This document shows, in pieces, positions 18,781 through 30,355 of a DNA stretch of 64,000 bases (position 1 is its first letter; every line of letters starts with the position of its first letter). Source of the stretch: Bacillus renqingensis. Its GTDB lineage: Bacteria; Bacillota; Bacilli; Bacillales; Cytobacillaceae. The translations under genes and the position numbers were made by a program. The notes beneath the pieces were generated by a model that was not told the origin of the DNA, searched no databases, and saw only the letters and a program-made list of their open reading frames with translations. The stretch covers positions 248,001 through 312,000 of the forward strand of contig NZ_JADDIU010000001.1 of the NCBI RefSeq assembly GCF_016464375.1, written 5' to 3'.

Positions 18781-19993
18781 ATTTACCCATTTCCTTCAGA
18801 AGTGCAGTCACTTCTTCCATAATTTTCACTGCAACCGCCGTTTTGGACATTATGGGGAGTTCTGAAACCGTTCCGTCCCGTTTGTATAAGGTGACAATAT
18901 TTGTATCGGTTCCAAACCCTGCCCCTTCGATCTTCACATTGTTTGCCACAATCATGTCGACATTTTTTGTCTCTAGTTTTTTCCGTGCATATTCAGCTAC
19001 ATTATTTGTTTCTGCGGCAAAGCCAATGAGGACTTGCTTCTTTTTTCGAGTCCCGAGCTCGTACAAAATATCCTTTGTCCTTTCAAACTCAATAGTGGTG
19101 TTGCCGGCTTGTTTTTTTACTTTATGTTGATAGGCTATTTTCGGGCGATAATCGGAGACAGCGGCTGTTTTTATCACGACATCTGCATGATCAAAATAGT
19201 TCAGAACCGCATGGTACATTTCTTCTGCACTCTCAACCCTTACAACCTCCATCCCTGCGGGGTTTTGGAGCTGGACTGGCCCTGACACTAGTACGACATC
19301 TGCCCCCTGCCTTTTCGCTTCTTCAGCAAGGGCGTAGCCCATTTTTCCACTGGAATGGTTTGAGATAAAACGGACCGGGTCAATCTTTTCCCGTGTTGGT
19401 CCAGCTGTAATTAACACCGTTTTCCCCTTTAATGGCTGGCTGCCACTGCTTGCAAAATATTGTTCGATCAATTCCACTATTTTTTCCGGCTCTTCTAAAC
19501 GACCTTTTCCGACATAGCCGCAAGCTAGATACCCTTCGCTTGGTTCAATGAATTGATAGCCATATTCAGCCAAAACGGATAGATTCTTTTTTACAGCCGG
19601 ATGATCATACATATGAACGTTCATAGCCGGAGCAATCCACACTGTTGCAGTAGTCGCAAGTATAGTGGTGGTAATCATATTATCAGCAATCCCACCCGCT
19701 AATTTTGCGATTGTATTTGCGGTTGCCGGAGCAACAAGAATTAAGTCTGCCCAATCGGCCAGGTCAATATGGGCAATTACTTGCGGATTTTTTTCATCAA
19801 ACGTATCCGTATAGACTTCATTGCGGGATAATGCCTGAAAGGTTAAAGGGGTAACAAATTTCGCCGCTGATTCGCTTAAGATCACCTTCACACAAGCCCC
19901 GGCCTGAACAAGCTTACTGGTTAATGCCGCTGCTTTGTAGACAGCAATTCCCCCTGTTACACATAATAAAATTTTCTTATCCTTTACCATCAT
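18767..19993 (-). CDS. coaBC: CoaBC, phosphopantothenoylcysteine synthetase/decarboxylase
   Basis: A bifunctional coenzyme A enzyme: the C-terminal CoaB joins cysteine to 4'-phosphopantothenate and the N-terminal flavin-dependent CoaC decarboxylates the product. The CoaC part shows GGIAVYKAA, the PAMNVHMYDHPAV motif and the active-site cysteine in GYLACGYVGKGRLEEP. CoaB begins at about residue 190 with TAGPTREKIDPVRFISNHSSGKMG. The start was placed at the first of two ATGs (19993, 19990) behind GGGGG; a GTG at 20005 overlaps that ribosome site. Confidence 0.95.
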   Translation of the reverse strand: MMVKDKKILLCVTGGIAVYKAAALTSKLVQAGACVKVILSESAAKFVTPLTFQALSRNEVYTDTFDEKNPQVIAHIDLADWADLILVAPATANTIAKLAGGIADNMITTTILATTATVWIAPAMNVHMYDHPAVKKNLSVLAEYGYQFIEPSEGYLACGYVGKGRLEEPEKIVELIEQYFASSGSQPLKGKTVLITAGPTREKIDPVRFISNHSSGKMGYALAEEAKRQGADVVLVSGPVQLQNPAGMEVVRVESAEEMYHAVLNYFDHADVVIKTAAVSDYRPKIAYQHKVKKQAGNTTIEFERTKDILYELGTRKKKQVLIGFAAETNNVAEYARKKLETKNVDMIVANNVKIEGAGFGTDTNIVTLYKRDGTVSELPIMSKTAVAVKIMEEVTALLKEMGKYGDC

Positions 19994-20116
19994 CAATTCC
20001 CCCACTCATCATCTTATTTCTATTATGATGGAACAGAAACTTTTTTTCACTATTTTCCTACTTCATTCGACAAAAATTCCGATAATCCTTCACTTCTAAA
20101 TGAGCCCATAAACCAA

Positions 20117-20160
20117 TAAAAAAAGGCTGACATGTAAGGGTGGTTCCTTGTCGTCAGACC
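20117..20160 (-). terminator. rpoZ terminator
   Basis: On the minus strand GGTCTGACGACAAGG pairs imperfectly with CTTACATGTCAGCC, followed by TTTTTTT. It lies past rpoZ and before coaBC, so the two are separate transcripts. Confidence 0.75.
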
Positions 20161-20197
20161 TTCTTTTTTCAATTCAATTAAGATTCATTACAACTTA

Positions 20198-20416
20198 TTA
20201 TTCATCAGATATTTCGGCTTTTTTGGCAACTCGATAGGTAAGATCTCCACTATAAATTTCCTCCAACGCTTTACCTACACATTTATGGGAAACATACTTT
20301 GGCAATCTTTCATCCTTTGCCTGCTGCATAATTCTAGCTCGCTTTGCTGCTACCGATACAAGCGAATATTTTGAATCAATCTTCTCTAGTAATGAATCAA
20401 TCGATGGATATAACAT
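20198..20416 (-). CDS. rpoZ: RNA polymerase omega subunit
   Basis: The small subunit that chaperones beta-prime. It has 72 residues, opening [20 protein letters not shown], with the conserved [10 protein letters not shown] and GKALEEI. The ATG at 20416 was chosen because GGAGGT, overlapping the 3' end of gmk, is spaced correctly for it; an upstream TTG would sit directly on that ribosome site. The pair gmk-rpoZ is translationally coupled. Confidence 0.95.
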   Translation of the reverse strand: MLYPSIDSLLEKIDSKYSLVSVAAKRARIMQQAKDERLPKYVSHKCVGKALEEIYSGDLTYRVAKKAEISDE

Positions 20417-20417
20417 C

Positions 20418-21032
<615 letters not shown>

Positions 21033-21042
21033 TTAAAAAATC

Positions 21043-21306
21043 CTACCCTTCCTCAATAGTCTCATCACGGTCCGATAAACGATGGGCAACCGTTTCCGGC
21101 TGGACAGCTGAGAGAATAACATGGTCGCTATCCATTACAATTACTGCGCGAGTTCGTCTTCCATATGTAGCATCAATCAATGAACCACTATCACGTGCAT
21201 CTTGGATTATTCTTTTTATTGGCGCGGATTCCGGGCTGACAATCGAAATAATTCGATTTGCTGAAACGATATTTCCAAATCCAATATTAATTAATTTAAT
21301 CCCCAT
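21043..21306 (-). CDS. remA: RemA, DNA-binding regulator of biofilm matrix genes
   Basis: RemA is an oligomeric DNA-binding activator of matrix and osmoprotection genes in B. subtilis. The 87-residue translation from the ATG at 21306 opens [20 protein letters not shown] and contains [18 protein letters not shown], nearly identical to the family. An ATG three codons upstream is less favoured because family members start right before IKLINIG. It lies between yicC and gmk. Confidence 0.94.
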   Translation of the reverse strand: MGIKLINIGFGNIVSANRIISIVSPESAPIKRIIQDARDSGSLIDATYGRRTRAVIVMDSDHVILSAVQPETVAHRLSDRDETIEEG

Positions 21307-21367
21307 GGGTACCATCCAATCATCAATAATAATATTTTGACCGTGTCAAACTTTTTGTAAACCGTTA

Positions 21368-22243
21368 CTATTCGATATTTTGTACTTGTTCCTTCAGCTT
21401 TTCGAGTAAACTCTTCATTTCAACTACTTTTTTGGCAATATTTGAGTCATTTGCCTTTGAACCGATTGTGTTTGCCTCCCGATTCATTTCTTGAACAAGA
21501 AAATCAAGTTTCCTCCCAATGGGTTCCTGTCCATTCAAGGTTTGGATAAATTGTCTGGTATGACTTTTTAATCGCGTTATTTCTTCATTTATATCAACTT
21601 TTTCTGCGAAAATGGCTACCTCGGTTAAAATTCTCGCTTCATCCATTTGTCCGTTCAAATATTCTTGCATTCTTTTGGTCACACGGTCTTTATACAACTT
21701 GACAACAACAGGGGCATAGGTCCCCAGTTCAACCACATTTGTTTCCAACTGGGCAATAATTGCCTGTAAGTCGAGTTTTAGTTCCTCTCCCTCAAGCGTT
21801 CTCATTTGTTTAAGCTGAATCACAGCTGCTTCTGTTGCCTGTAGAACTAATTCCTCGAGCTCTTCGTTATCGCTCTCACTTTCTTCTATATGAATAAGGT
21901 CTGAATGATGAAGTAAATCCTGAAGAGTTACTGTCCCTTCAATCTCATATTTACTCTGGATTTGTTTGATAAATTGATAATATTCATCCACCAATTTCCA
22001 ATCAACATGGATTTTACGGGTGATAACACCCTCACCTTCCAGGCTGACAAACACCTCCACCCTGCCGCGACGAATATGCTGGTTTAGTTTCTTTTTCATT
22101 TTATCTTCAATTTTTAACAGCTGTCTTGGCATTCGTATATTCATTTCACAAAATCGGTGGTTTACAGTTTTCACTTCTACATTTACAGCAAAAGCATCTG
22201 ACTCTGCCTTCCCTCTTCCAAAGCCCGTCATACTAATTACCAT
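21368..22243 (-). CDS. yicC: YicC/YloC family endoribonuclease
   Basis: YicC-family proteins are reported endoribonucleases linked to RNA turnover. From the ATG at 22243 the product is 291 residues and opens MVISMTGFGRGK, the family signature; the C-terminus contains GRKLDFLVQEMNREANTIGSKAND. A longer frame to 22309 would add 22 residues, most of them encoded by a dispersed repeat (22276-22417), so it is rejected. Only a weak GGATG ribosome site is visible. Confidence 0.94.
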   Translation of the reverse strand: MVISMTGFGRGKAESDAFAVNVEVKTVNHRFCEMNIRMPRQLLKIEDKMKKKLNQHIRRGRVEVFVSLEGEGVITRKIHVDWKLVDEYYQFIKQIQSKYEIEGTVTLQDLLHHSDLIHIEESESDNEELEELVLQATEAAVIQLKQMRTLEGEELKLDLQAIIAQLETNVVELGTYAPVVVKLYKDRVTKRMQEYLNGQMDEARILTEVAIFAEKVDINEEITRLKSHTRQFIQTLNGQEPIGRKLDFLVQEMNREANTIGSKANDSNIAKKVVEMKSLLEKLKEQVQNIE

Positions 22244-22275
22244 ACGCTCGCACATCCATTCATCGAAAGGGTAAT

Positions 22276-22417
22276 AGAAAAGCGTAAGCGCCTTGGTCAG
22301 CCCCGACAAGCAAAGATGCGCCGGCAGGAAGGTTGCTTTTTAACCTTCATGACGGATTGGCTTATGACCGCAAGGGGCTAGACGCTGAAGCTGGACAATT
22401 TTCAAAAGTAAAATTAT
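22276..22417 (+). repeat. Dispersed intergenic repeat, copy 1
   Basis: Starts AGAAAAGCGTAAGCGCC and ends GAAGCTGGACAATTTTC, with an inner module (GGCAGGAAGGTT...AACCTTCATGACGGATTGGC) shared with copy 2. It lies between the yloB terminator and the yicC start and is the most diverged copy at its right end. Confidence 0.8.
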
Positions 22418-22434
22418 GAACTTCTTAAATGATG

Positions 22435-22476
22435 TAAAAACCAAAAGGTAATAGATTGGATTCTATTACCTTTTGG
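22435..22476 (-). terminator. yloB terminator
   Basis: On the minus strand CCAAAAGGTAATAG and CTATTACCTTTTGG form a 14-bp perfect stem followed by TTTTT. It lies 14 bp past the yloB stop. Confidence 0.93.
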
Positions 22477-22489
22477 ATTATAACATATT

Positions 22490-25168
22490 TTATTTTGTTT
22501 TTCTTAACAAAAAAGAACCTGCTAGTAAAAAAGTTGGAATGGAGGATAATCCAATAATCAAAAGCCAATCTTTTGTTAGAATCGGCAAAGTATGGAATAT
22601 CGGCCGTAATGGCGGATAATAAATAACCACAACCATTAAGGCGAGAGAAGAAATCACAGCCCAAACAAGATAAGGATTTCCAAATGGGTTTCGCGACAAT
22701 ACAGATATTTCACTGCGGCAATCGAAGACATGTATAAGCTGTGCTAAGACCAGGGTGGCAAAGGCTACAGTCTGCGCATACTCCAATTGTGCCGGATCGT
22801 TATGATAAACAATCATAAAGGCTAATAATGTAACGAGCCCGATTAAAAATCCACGGGATATTACCTTCCAGCCTAAACCACGGGAAAAAACTCCCTCATT
22901 CTGGCTTCTTGGTCCGCGCTTCATCACGTTTTCTTCCGGCTGATCCAGTCCAAGAGCCATAGCCGGCAACCCGTCTGTCACCAAGTTTACCCAGAGAATT
23001 TGAATCGGCACTAACGGCAGGGGCAAGCCTAAAATCATCGCAAATAGCATAACCAAGATTTCACCAACGTTGGATGCCAGCAAATAACGGACAAACTTAC
23101 GAATATTTTCATAAATATTCCTGCCTTCTTTAATGGCCGCCTTAATTGTCGCAAAATTATCGTCCAATAATACAAGCGAAGATGCTTCCTTCGCAACATC
23201 TGTTCCGGTTATCCCCATCGCCACACCGATGTCGGCGGCCTTGATGGCCGGAGCATCGTTCACTCCATCCCCCGTCATTGCAACAATAGACCCTCGACTT
23301 TGCAGCGCTTTAACGATTTTCAATTTGTGCTCTGGTGATACCCGGGCAAATACAGCCACGTCATTAACGACGGCCTCAAGTTCGTCTACCGTCATCTTTG
23401 ATAAGTCATTTCCATCAAGCACCTTTTGGTTTGGCGTAAGAATCCCAAGTTGTTTCGCAATCGCTTTTGCGGTAATCACATGGTCACCGGTAATCATCAC
23501 CGTTTTGATCCCTGCTGTCTTGCATTCCTTTACCGCATCCTTCACCTCTGGTCTTGGCGGATCAATCATTCCCTGAATCCCAATTAAGGTCAGCCCTTTT
23601 TCCGCTTCCTGTTCACTTAAAATAATCGTGTTAGCAGCGATAGGTTTAAAAGCAATGGCAATCGTTCTGAGAGCATTTGATGCCAGGTCATGGATCGCAT
23701 TCTGTGCCTTTGCTCGTTTCTCTTGATTTAATAATTGACTTTTTCCTTCCCAAAGTATTGATTCACTAACCCCTAAGATCACATCCGGGGCCCCTTTTGT
23801 TACAATAAAGTGCCTTCCATGTTTATCTTTCACATGGATACTCATCATTTTCCGGGCAGAATCAAACGGGAACTCCTTGATTATAGTGAATTCCTCTAAT
23901 AGCTTTGGCCGGGTAAATCCAGCCTTCATCGCACTGACAAGTAAAGCCCCTTCGGTGGGGTCCCCATCCAGAAAATACTCCCCATCCTCATGGTAAACGT
24001 CCGAATGATTACATAGCATCCCAAAAACAAGCATTTGCTGTAATGCCTTTTCCTCTTTAGGATTGACTCTTTGTTTATTGCGGTAAAAGTCGCCTTTTGG
24101 CTCGTAGCCGATACCATCAACTGTCCAAGTATGTTCGCCGCTCCATAAATGGGTAACGGTCATTTTGTTCTGCGTCATCGTGCCCGTTTTATCGGAACAA
24201 ATGACAGATGCGCAGCCAAGCGTTTCGACCGCCGGAAGTTTACGGACGATCGCTTTTTGCCGGATCATCTTTTGGACACCAAGCGATAAGGCAATCGTTA
24301 CGATGGCCGGCAGCCCTTCAGGTATTGCAGCAACCGCCAATGATACGCCCGCTAAAAACATCGTATAGATGTCATGGCCGCGCATAACCCCAATAACAAC
24401 AACAAGGACCGTCAGGAATAATGCGACTGTTATTAATATTTTTCCTAATTGCTCTAGACGCCGCTGCAGTGGAGTCTCTTGAGTTTCAGCCTCTTGAAGC
24501 AGACCGGCAATCTGTCCCATCGCGGTTTTCATCCCTGTTGCGATGACAACCCCGATGCCGCTGCCTCTTGTTACCATCGTACCCATAAAGGCGGTATTCT
24601 CCATATCGCCAATTCCCGGACTGGGATTTGTTAAACAATCCGGATGCTTTGCTACAGGTACGGATTCACCCGTCAATGCCGATTCTTCTATTTCCAAACT
24701 ATTCGATTCAATGATGCGGACGTCCGCCCCTATCCTGTCGCCGCTAGAAAACTTCAAAATATCCCCGATGACAATTTCTTTTGACGGAACCTTGATCCAA
24801 TGCCCATCTCTTAAGACGGAAACCTGCGGGGCTGATAATTCCTTTAACGCTTCAAGGGACTTTTCTGCCCGCCTTTCTTGGTAAAACCCGAGAATCCCGT
24901 TTAAAATAACGATGGCAATAATCGCAATGGCATCAATATATTCGCCAAGCAGGCCGGAAATTAAGGTTGCAGCAAGCAGCACCAACACCATAAAATCTTT
25001 AAATTGACTAAAAAATAACAGTAAGGCAGATTGCTTTTCCCCTTCTTCTAATTCATTTGATCCGTGCCGCTTAGTCCTTTCCTTCACTTCTTCCTGTGTT
25101 AAACCCGATGAAAAGTCGGTTTCTAAGACTTTTTCTACTTGTTTGATCTCCATCTCATGGAACTTCAT
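22490..25168 (-). CDS. yloB: Calcium-transporting P-type ATPase (YloB)
   Basis: A P2A-type calcium pump. The 892-residue product has the N-terminal cation domain, [11 protein letters not shown] in the actuator domain, the phosphorylation site [14 protein letters not shown] (Asp near 328), GVNDAPAIK in the hinge, and about ten membrane segments. PEGLP in the fourth membrane helix is the calcium-site motif. B. subtilis YloB is a spore-associated calcium ATPase. It is flanked by dispersed repeats on both sides and ends in a strong terminator. Confidence 0.95.
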   Translation of the reverse strand: MKFHEMEIKQVEKVLETDFSSGLTQEEVKERTKRHGSNELEEGEKQSALLLFFSQFKDFMVLVLLAATLISGLLGEYIDAIAIIAIVILNGILGFYQERRAEKSLEALKELSAPQVSVLRDGHWIKVPSKEIVIGDILKFSSGDRIGADVRIIESNSLEIEESALTGESVPVAKHPDCLTNPSPGIGDMENTAFMGTMVTRGSGIGVVIATGMKTAMGQIAGLLQEAETQETPLQRRLEQLGKILITVALFLTVLVVVIGVMRGHDIYTMFLAGVSLAVAAIPEGLPAIVTIALSLGVQKMIRQKAIVRKLPAVETLGCASVICSDKTGTMTQNKMTVTHLWSGEHTWTVDGIGYEPKGDFYRNKQRVNPKEEKALQQMLVFGMLCNHSDVYHEDGEYFLDGDPTEGALLVSAMKAGFTRPKLLEEFTIIKEFPFDSARKMMSIHVKDKHGRHFIVTKGAPDVILGVSESILWEGKSQLLNQEKRAKAQNAIHDLASNALRTIAIAFKPIAANTIILSEQEAEKGLTLIGIQGMIDPPRPEVKDAVKECKTAGIKTVMITGDHVITAKAIAKQLGILTPNQKVLDGNDLSKMTVDELEAVVNDVAVFARVSPEHKLKIVKALQSRGSIVAMTGDGVNDAPAIKAADIGVAMGITGTDVAKEASSLVLLDDNFATIKAAIKEGRNIYENIRKFVRYLLASNVGEILVMLFAMILGLPLPLVPIQILWVNLVTDGLPAMALGLDQPEENVMKRGPRSQNEGVFSRGLGWKVISRGFLIGLVTLLAFMIVYHNDPAQLEYAQTVAFATLVLAQLIHVFDCRSEISVLSRNPFGNPYLVWAVISSLALMVVVIYYPPLRPIFHTLPILTKDWLLIIGLSSIPTFLLAGSFLLRKTK

Positions 25169-25306
25169 CCGACCATCTCACTTCCCCCTTGTATCGACAA
25201 TAATAAAGGATCCGTTTCCAATACTTGACCAATATGCTGACCCCTAAAGAAAGCTTATTCAGGGTCGTCCTAAAAAATGCTATGATTAAGTCTAAGAGAG
25301 GAAAAT

Positions 25307-25336
25307 AAGACAGAAATTAAGAAGATAGGATATAAT
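25307..25336 (+). promoter_or_regulatory. Possible rqcH promoter
   Basis: A perfect TATAAT (25331-25336) with AAGACA 18 bp upstream. If used, the transcript leader would carry the whole copy-2 repeat before the rqcH start. The -35 is poor. Confidence 0.4.
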
Positions 25337-25350
25337 GAAGGCAAGACTTA

Positions 25351-25560
25351 AGAAAAGCGCAAGGCGCCCGCCTATCGGCGACAAGCACAAGACGAGCCGG
25401 CGAGAAGGCTGTTCTTTAGCCTTCTTGACGGATTGGCTTGTGACCTCGAGCCGATGGCGCCTCCTCGAAAAAGCTACCGCTTTTTCTTCGTGCGATGCTG
25501 ATGCTGCCGAAGCCTCCCTTGTGGAGCTAGACAATTCTCAAAGTCGAAAATTTTATACTT
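25351..25560 (+). repeat. Dispersed intergenic repeat, copy 2 (longest)
   Basis: Runs from AGAAAAGCGCAAGGCGCCC to GGAGCTAGACAATTCTC and AAAGTCGAAAATTTTATAC. It carries the inner module seen in copy 1 plus a further insert near 25456-25520. It fills the 5' leader of rqcH, so the 422-bp gap between yloB and rqcH holds this repeat and promoter-like sequence but no gene. Confidence 0.85.
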
Positions 25561-25590
25561 TCTTATTTCATTAAAAAGGATGTTTTTTCA

Positions 25591-27315
25591 ATGTCATTCG
25601 ATGGTTTATTTACAAAAGCGATGGCTCAGGAGCTTAAACGTTCGATTAAAGGCGGACGCATTAACAAAGTTCATCAACCATATAAAAATGAAGTTATATT
25701 AACAATACGGGCAGGTGGAGTGAATCATAAACTGCTTCTTTCAGCGCACCCCAGCTATGCTAGAACCCAGTTGACCAACGAAGCCTATGATAATCCGAGT
25801 GAACCGCCCATGTTCTGTATGCTGCTGAGAAAGCATATCGAAGGACATATACTGGAGGATTTGTACCAGGTTGAAAATGACCGGATCATGATTTTTGAAA
25901 TTAAAGGACGAAATGAAATCGGCGATATCAGTTACAAACAACTGATTATCGAAATCATGGGAAGACATAGCAATATTGTGTTAGTGGATAAAACGAAGAA
26001 TCTTATTCTTGACAGCGTTAAGCATACCTCTTTTGCCGTAAACAGCCACCGGGCCATTTTACCAGGTCAAGAATATATCTTTCCGCCGGCACAGCATAAA
26101 CAAAATCCTTTTTTGGCTAGTGAAGAAGATGTCATTAAACAAATCGATTTTAACGCCGGGAAGCTGGACAGGCAGTTAGTCGACAACTTCGCAGGCATAT
26201 CGCCACTTTTTGCAAAAGAGGTTATTTTCAAAAGCGGTCTGGCAAATCGGACCACCGTTCCGAAAAATTTTAGACAAATGATTAAAAAAATTGAAGACAA
26301 CAACCTTTGCCCTGCGATTATGACTGCAGGAGCAAAAGAAGTATTTTATCTATTTCCCCTTGAACATGTAAAAGGGGAAGTGAAAACATTCGCTACACTT
26401 AGCGAAATGCTTGACCGCTTTTATTTTGGCAAGGCGGAACGCGACCGTGTAAAGCAGCAGAGTCATGATATCGAACGATTCATCATCAATGAGAAAGAAA
26501 AAAATGAAAAGAAAATTGAAAAGCTTAAAGCAACATTAAAGGATGCCGAACAGGCAGACAGGTTTCAGCTTTATGGAGAACTGTTAACGGCGAACCTTTA
26601 TGCGGCCAAAAAGGGCATGAAGGAAATCGTAGTCCTTAATTATTATGATGAATCCGGTGGAATGATCACCATTCCCCTCGACCCACGGAAAACACCGTCA
26701 GAAAATGCCCAAAAGTATTTTTCCAAATACCAAAAGGCAAAAAATGCGATTACAATTGTCAACGAGCAAATAGAACACGCTAAGGAAGAAGCTGCCTACT
26801 TTGATAATTTGTTGCAGCAAGTACTGTCAGCCTCTCCGAAAGATATTGAGGAAATTCGTGAGGAACTGGTTGAAGGCGGCTATATTCGTGAACGACAAAA
26901 GCGGAACGGCAAAAAAGGACAAAAGCTAAAGCCGGTTTTTGACCTGTTTCAATCATCCGATGACATCGAGATTATTGTTGGAAAAAACAATAAACAAAAT
27001 GATTATTTAACAAATAAGCTGGCAGCAAGGGATGAAATTTGGCTGCATACAAAGGATATTCCTGGCTCGCATGTTGTGATTCGAAGCAAGGAACCAACCG
27101 AGCAAACGATTAAAGAAGCCGCCATGCTGGCCGCATATTTCAGCAAGGCGCGAAATTCAAGCTCAGTCCCAGTTGACTATACAAAGGTCCGGCATGTCAA
27201 AAAACCGAGCGGCGCAAAACCTGGATTTGTCATTTATGACAATCAGCAAACTGTATATGTCACACCAAATGAAGAACTCGTGCTGAAATTAAAAAAGGTG
27301 TCAGGCACCATGTGA
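25591..27315 (+). CDS. rqcH: RqcH (YloA), ribosome quality control NFACT protein
   Basis: RqcH binds 50S subunits blocked by peptidyl-tRNA and adds C-terminal alanine tails for degradation. The 574 residues comprise NFACT-N (1-180) with the key Asp97-Arg98 pair in VENDRIM, a helix-hairpin and long coiled coils (about 285-450), and a C-terminal NFACT-R domain ([17 protein letters not shown]). The last residues VSGTM and the stop are encoded by a 47-bp palindrome shared with pyrE, so the natural C-terminus has been altered. One of only two plus-strand genes here. Confidence 0.95.
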   Translation: MSFDGLFTKAMAQELKRSIKGGRINKVHQPYKNEVILTIRAGGVNHKLLLSAHPSYARTQLTNEAYDNPSEPPMFCMLLRKHIEGHILEDLYQVENDRIMIFEIKGRNEIGDISYKQLIIEIMGRHSNIVLVDKTKNLILDSVKHTSFAVNSHRAILPGQEYIFPPAQHKQNPFLASEEDVIKQIDFNAGKLDRQLVDNFAGISPLFAKEVIFKSGLANRTTVPKNFRQMIKKIEDNNLCPAIMTAGAKEVFYLFPLEHVKGEVKTFATLSEMLDRFYFGKAERDRVKQQSHDIERFIINEKEKNEKKIEKLKATLKDAEQADRFQLYGELLTANLYAAKKGMKEIVVLNYYDESGGMITIPLDPRKTPSENAQKYFSKYQKAKNAITIVNEQIEHAKEEAAYFDNLLQQVLSASPKDIEEIREELVEGGYIRERQKRNGKKGQKLKPVFDLFQSSDDIEIIVGKNNKQNDYLTNKLAARDEIWLHTKDIPGSHVVIRSKEPTEQTIKEAAMLAAYFSKARNSSSVPVDYTKVRHVKKPSGAKPGFVIYDNQQTVYVTPNEELVLKLKKVSGTM

Positions 27316-27341
27316 AATTTTCACATGGTGCCTGACACCTT
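27295..27341. repeat. 47-bp near-perfect palindrome, bidirectional terminator of rqcH and pyrE
   Basis: Arms of 23 bp (left AAGGTGTCAGGCACCATG then TGAAA; right its exact reverse complement) flank one central base. Each arm holds the stop codon TGA of the gene running into it and encodes the same peptide end, VSGTM. As RNA it would form a very strong hairpin in both directions. U-rich tails are short, so termination is likely but not proven. Confidence 0.9.
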
Positions 27342-27955
27342 ACTCCACTTCTCTGGATCCTTGCCCCATGACAGCAAGCTCTCTCGATCATTGTCGCTGA
27401 TATAGTCTTTTTCAATAGCGACACTTACTAATGTAGGGAAATCGGTGAGCGATTGGCTGACTATTTGTTCTTGAGCAAATGCTTCTTTCCCTTTCTCGAG
27501 TCCATATGTAAAAATGGAAACTGCACCCAGAACTTCGCAGCCTGCTTCTCTCAGCGCTTGTACAGCGGTAATCACACTGCCGCCGGTGGAAATTAAATCT
27601 TCGATCACAACCACTTTCTGACCGGGCTCTACTTTCCCTTCAATTTGATTCTCTTTACCATGGCCCTTGGCTTTTGAACGAACATAACACATCGGCAGCT
27701 CCATTAGCTCGCTTACCCAGGCAGCATGGGGAATCCCAGCCGTAGCTGTCCCGGCAATCATTTCTGCCTCAGGAAAATAATCAACGATTAAGTTTTTTAA
27801 GCCTTGGGCAATCTCTTTCCTAACCTTAGGATAGGATAATGTAAGGCGGTTATCACAATAAATGGGCGAACGCAGTCCTGACGTCCAAGTAAATGGTTCA
27901 TTCGGTTTTAAGGCAACTGCCTGAATACTTAATAATTTTTCAGCGATTGATTCTT

Positions 27956-27959
<4 letters not shown>
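27321..27959 (-). CDS. pyrE: Orotate phosphoribosyltransferase
   Basis: Joins orotate to PRPP to form OMP. The 212-residue product has the PRPP loop [14 protein letters not shown] (about 116-129) and the flexible-loop region [15 protein letters not shown]. It overlaps pyrF by 4 bp and is the last gene of the pyr operon. The C-terminal VSGTM and stop come from the palindrome at 27295-27341, mirroring the end of rqcH. Confidence 0.96.

Positions 27960-30351
<2,392 letters not shown>

Positions 30352-30355
<4 letters not shown>

Noticed and set aside
22244-22309. N-terminal extension of YicC by 22 residues
   Set aside because: Half of it is encoded by a dispersed repeat, it has no ribosome site, and family members start at the MxxSMTGFG motif.
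22276-22417. Repeat copies as insertion-sequence ends
   Set aside because: No transposase, no clear terminal inverted repeats and no target duplication could be seen; they are listed as repeats only.
25292-25574. Open frames of about 80 residues on both strands upstream of rqcH
   Set aside because: Both are translations of the GC-rich repeat, without ribosome sites.
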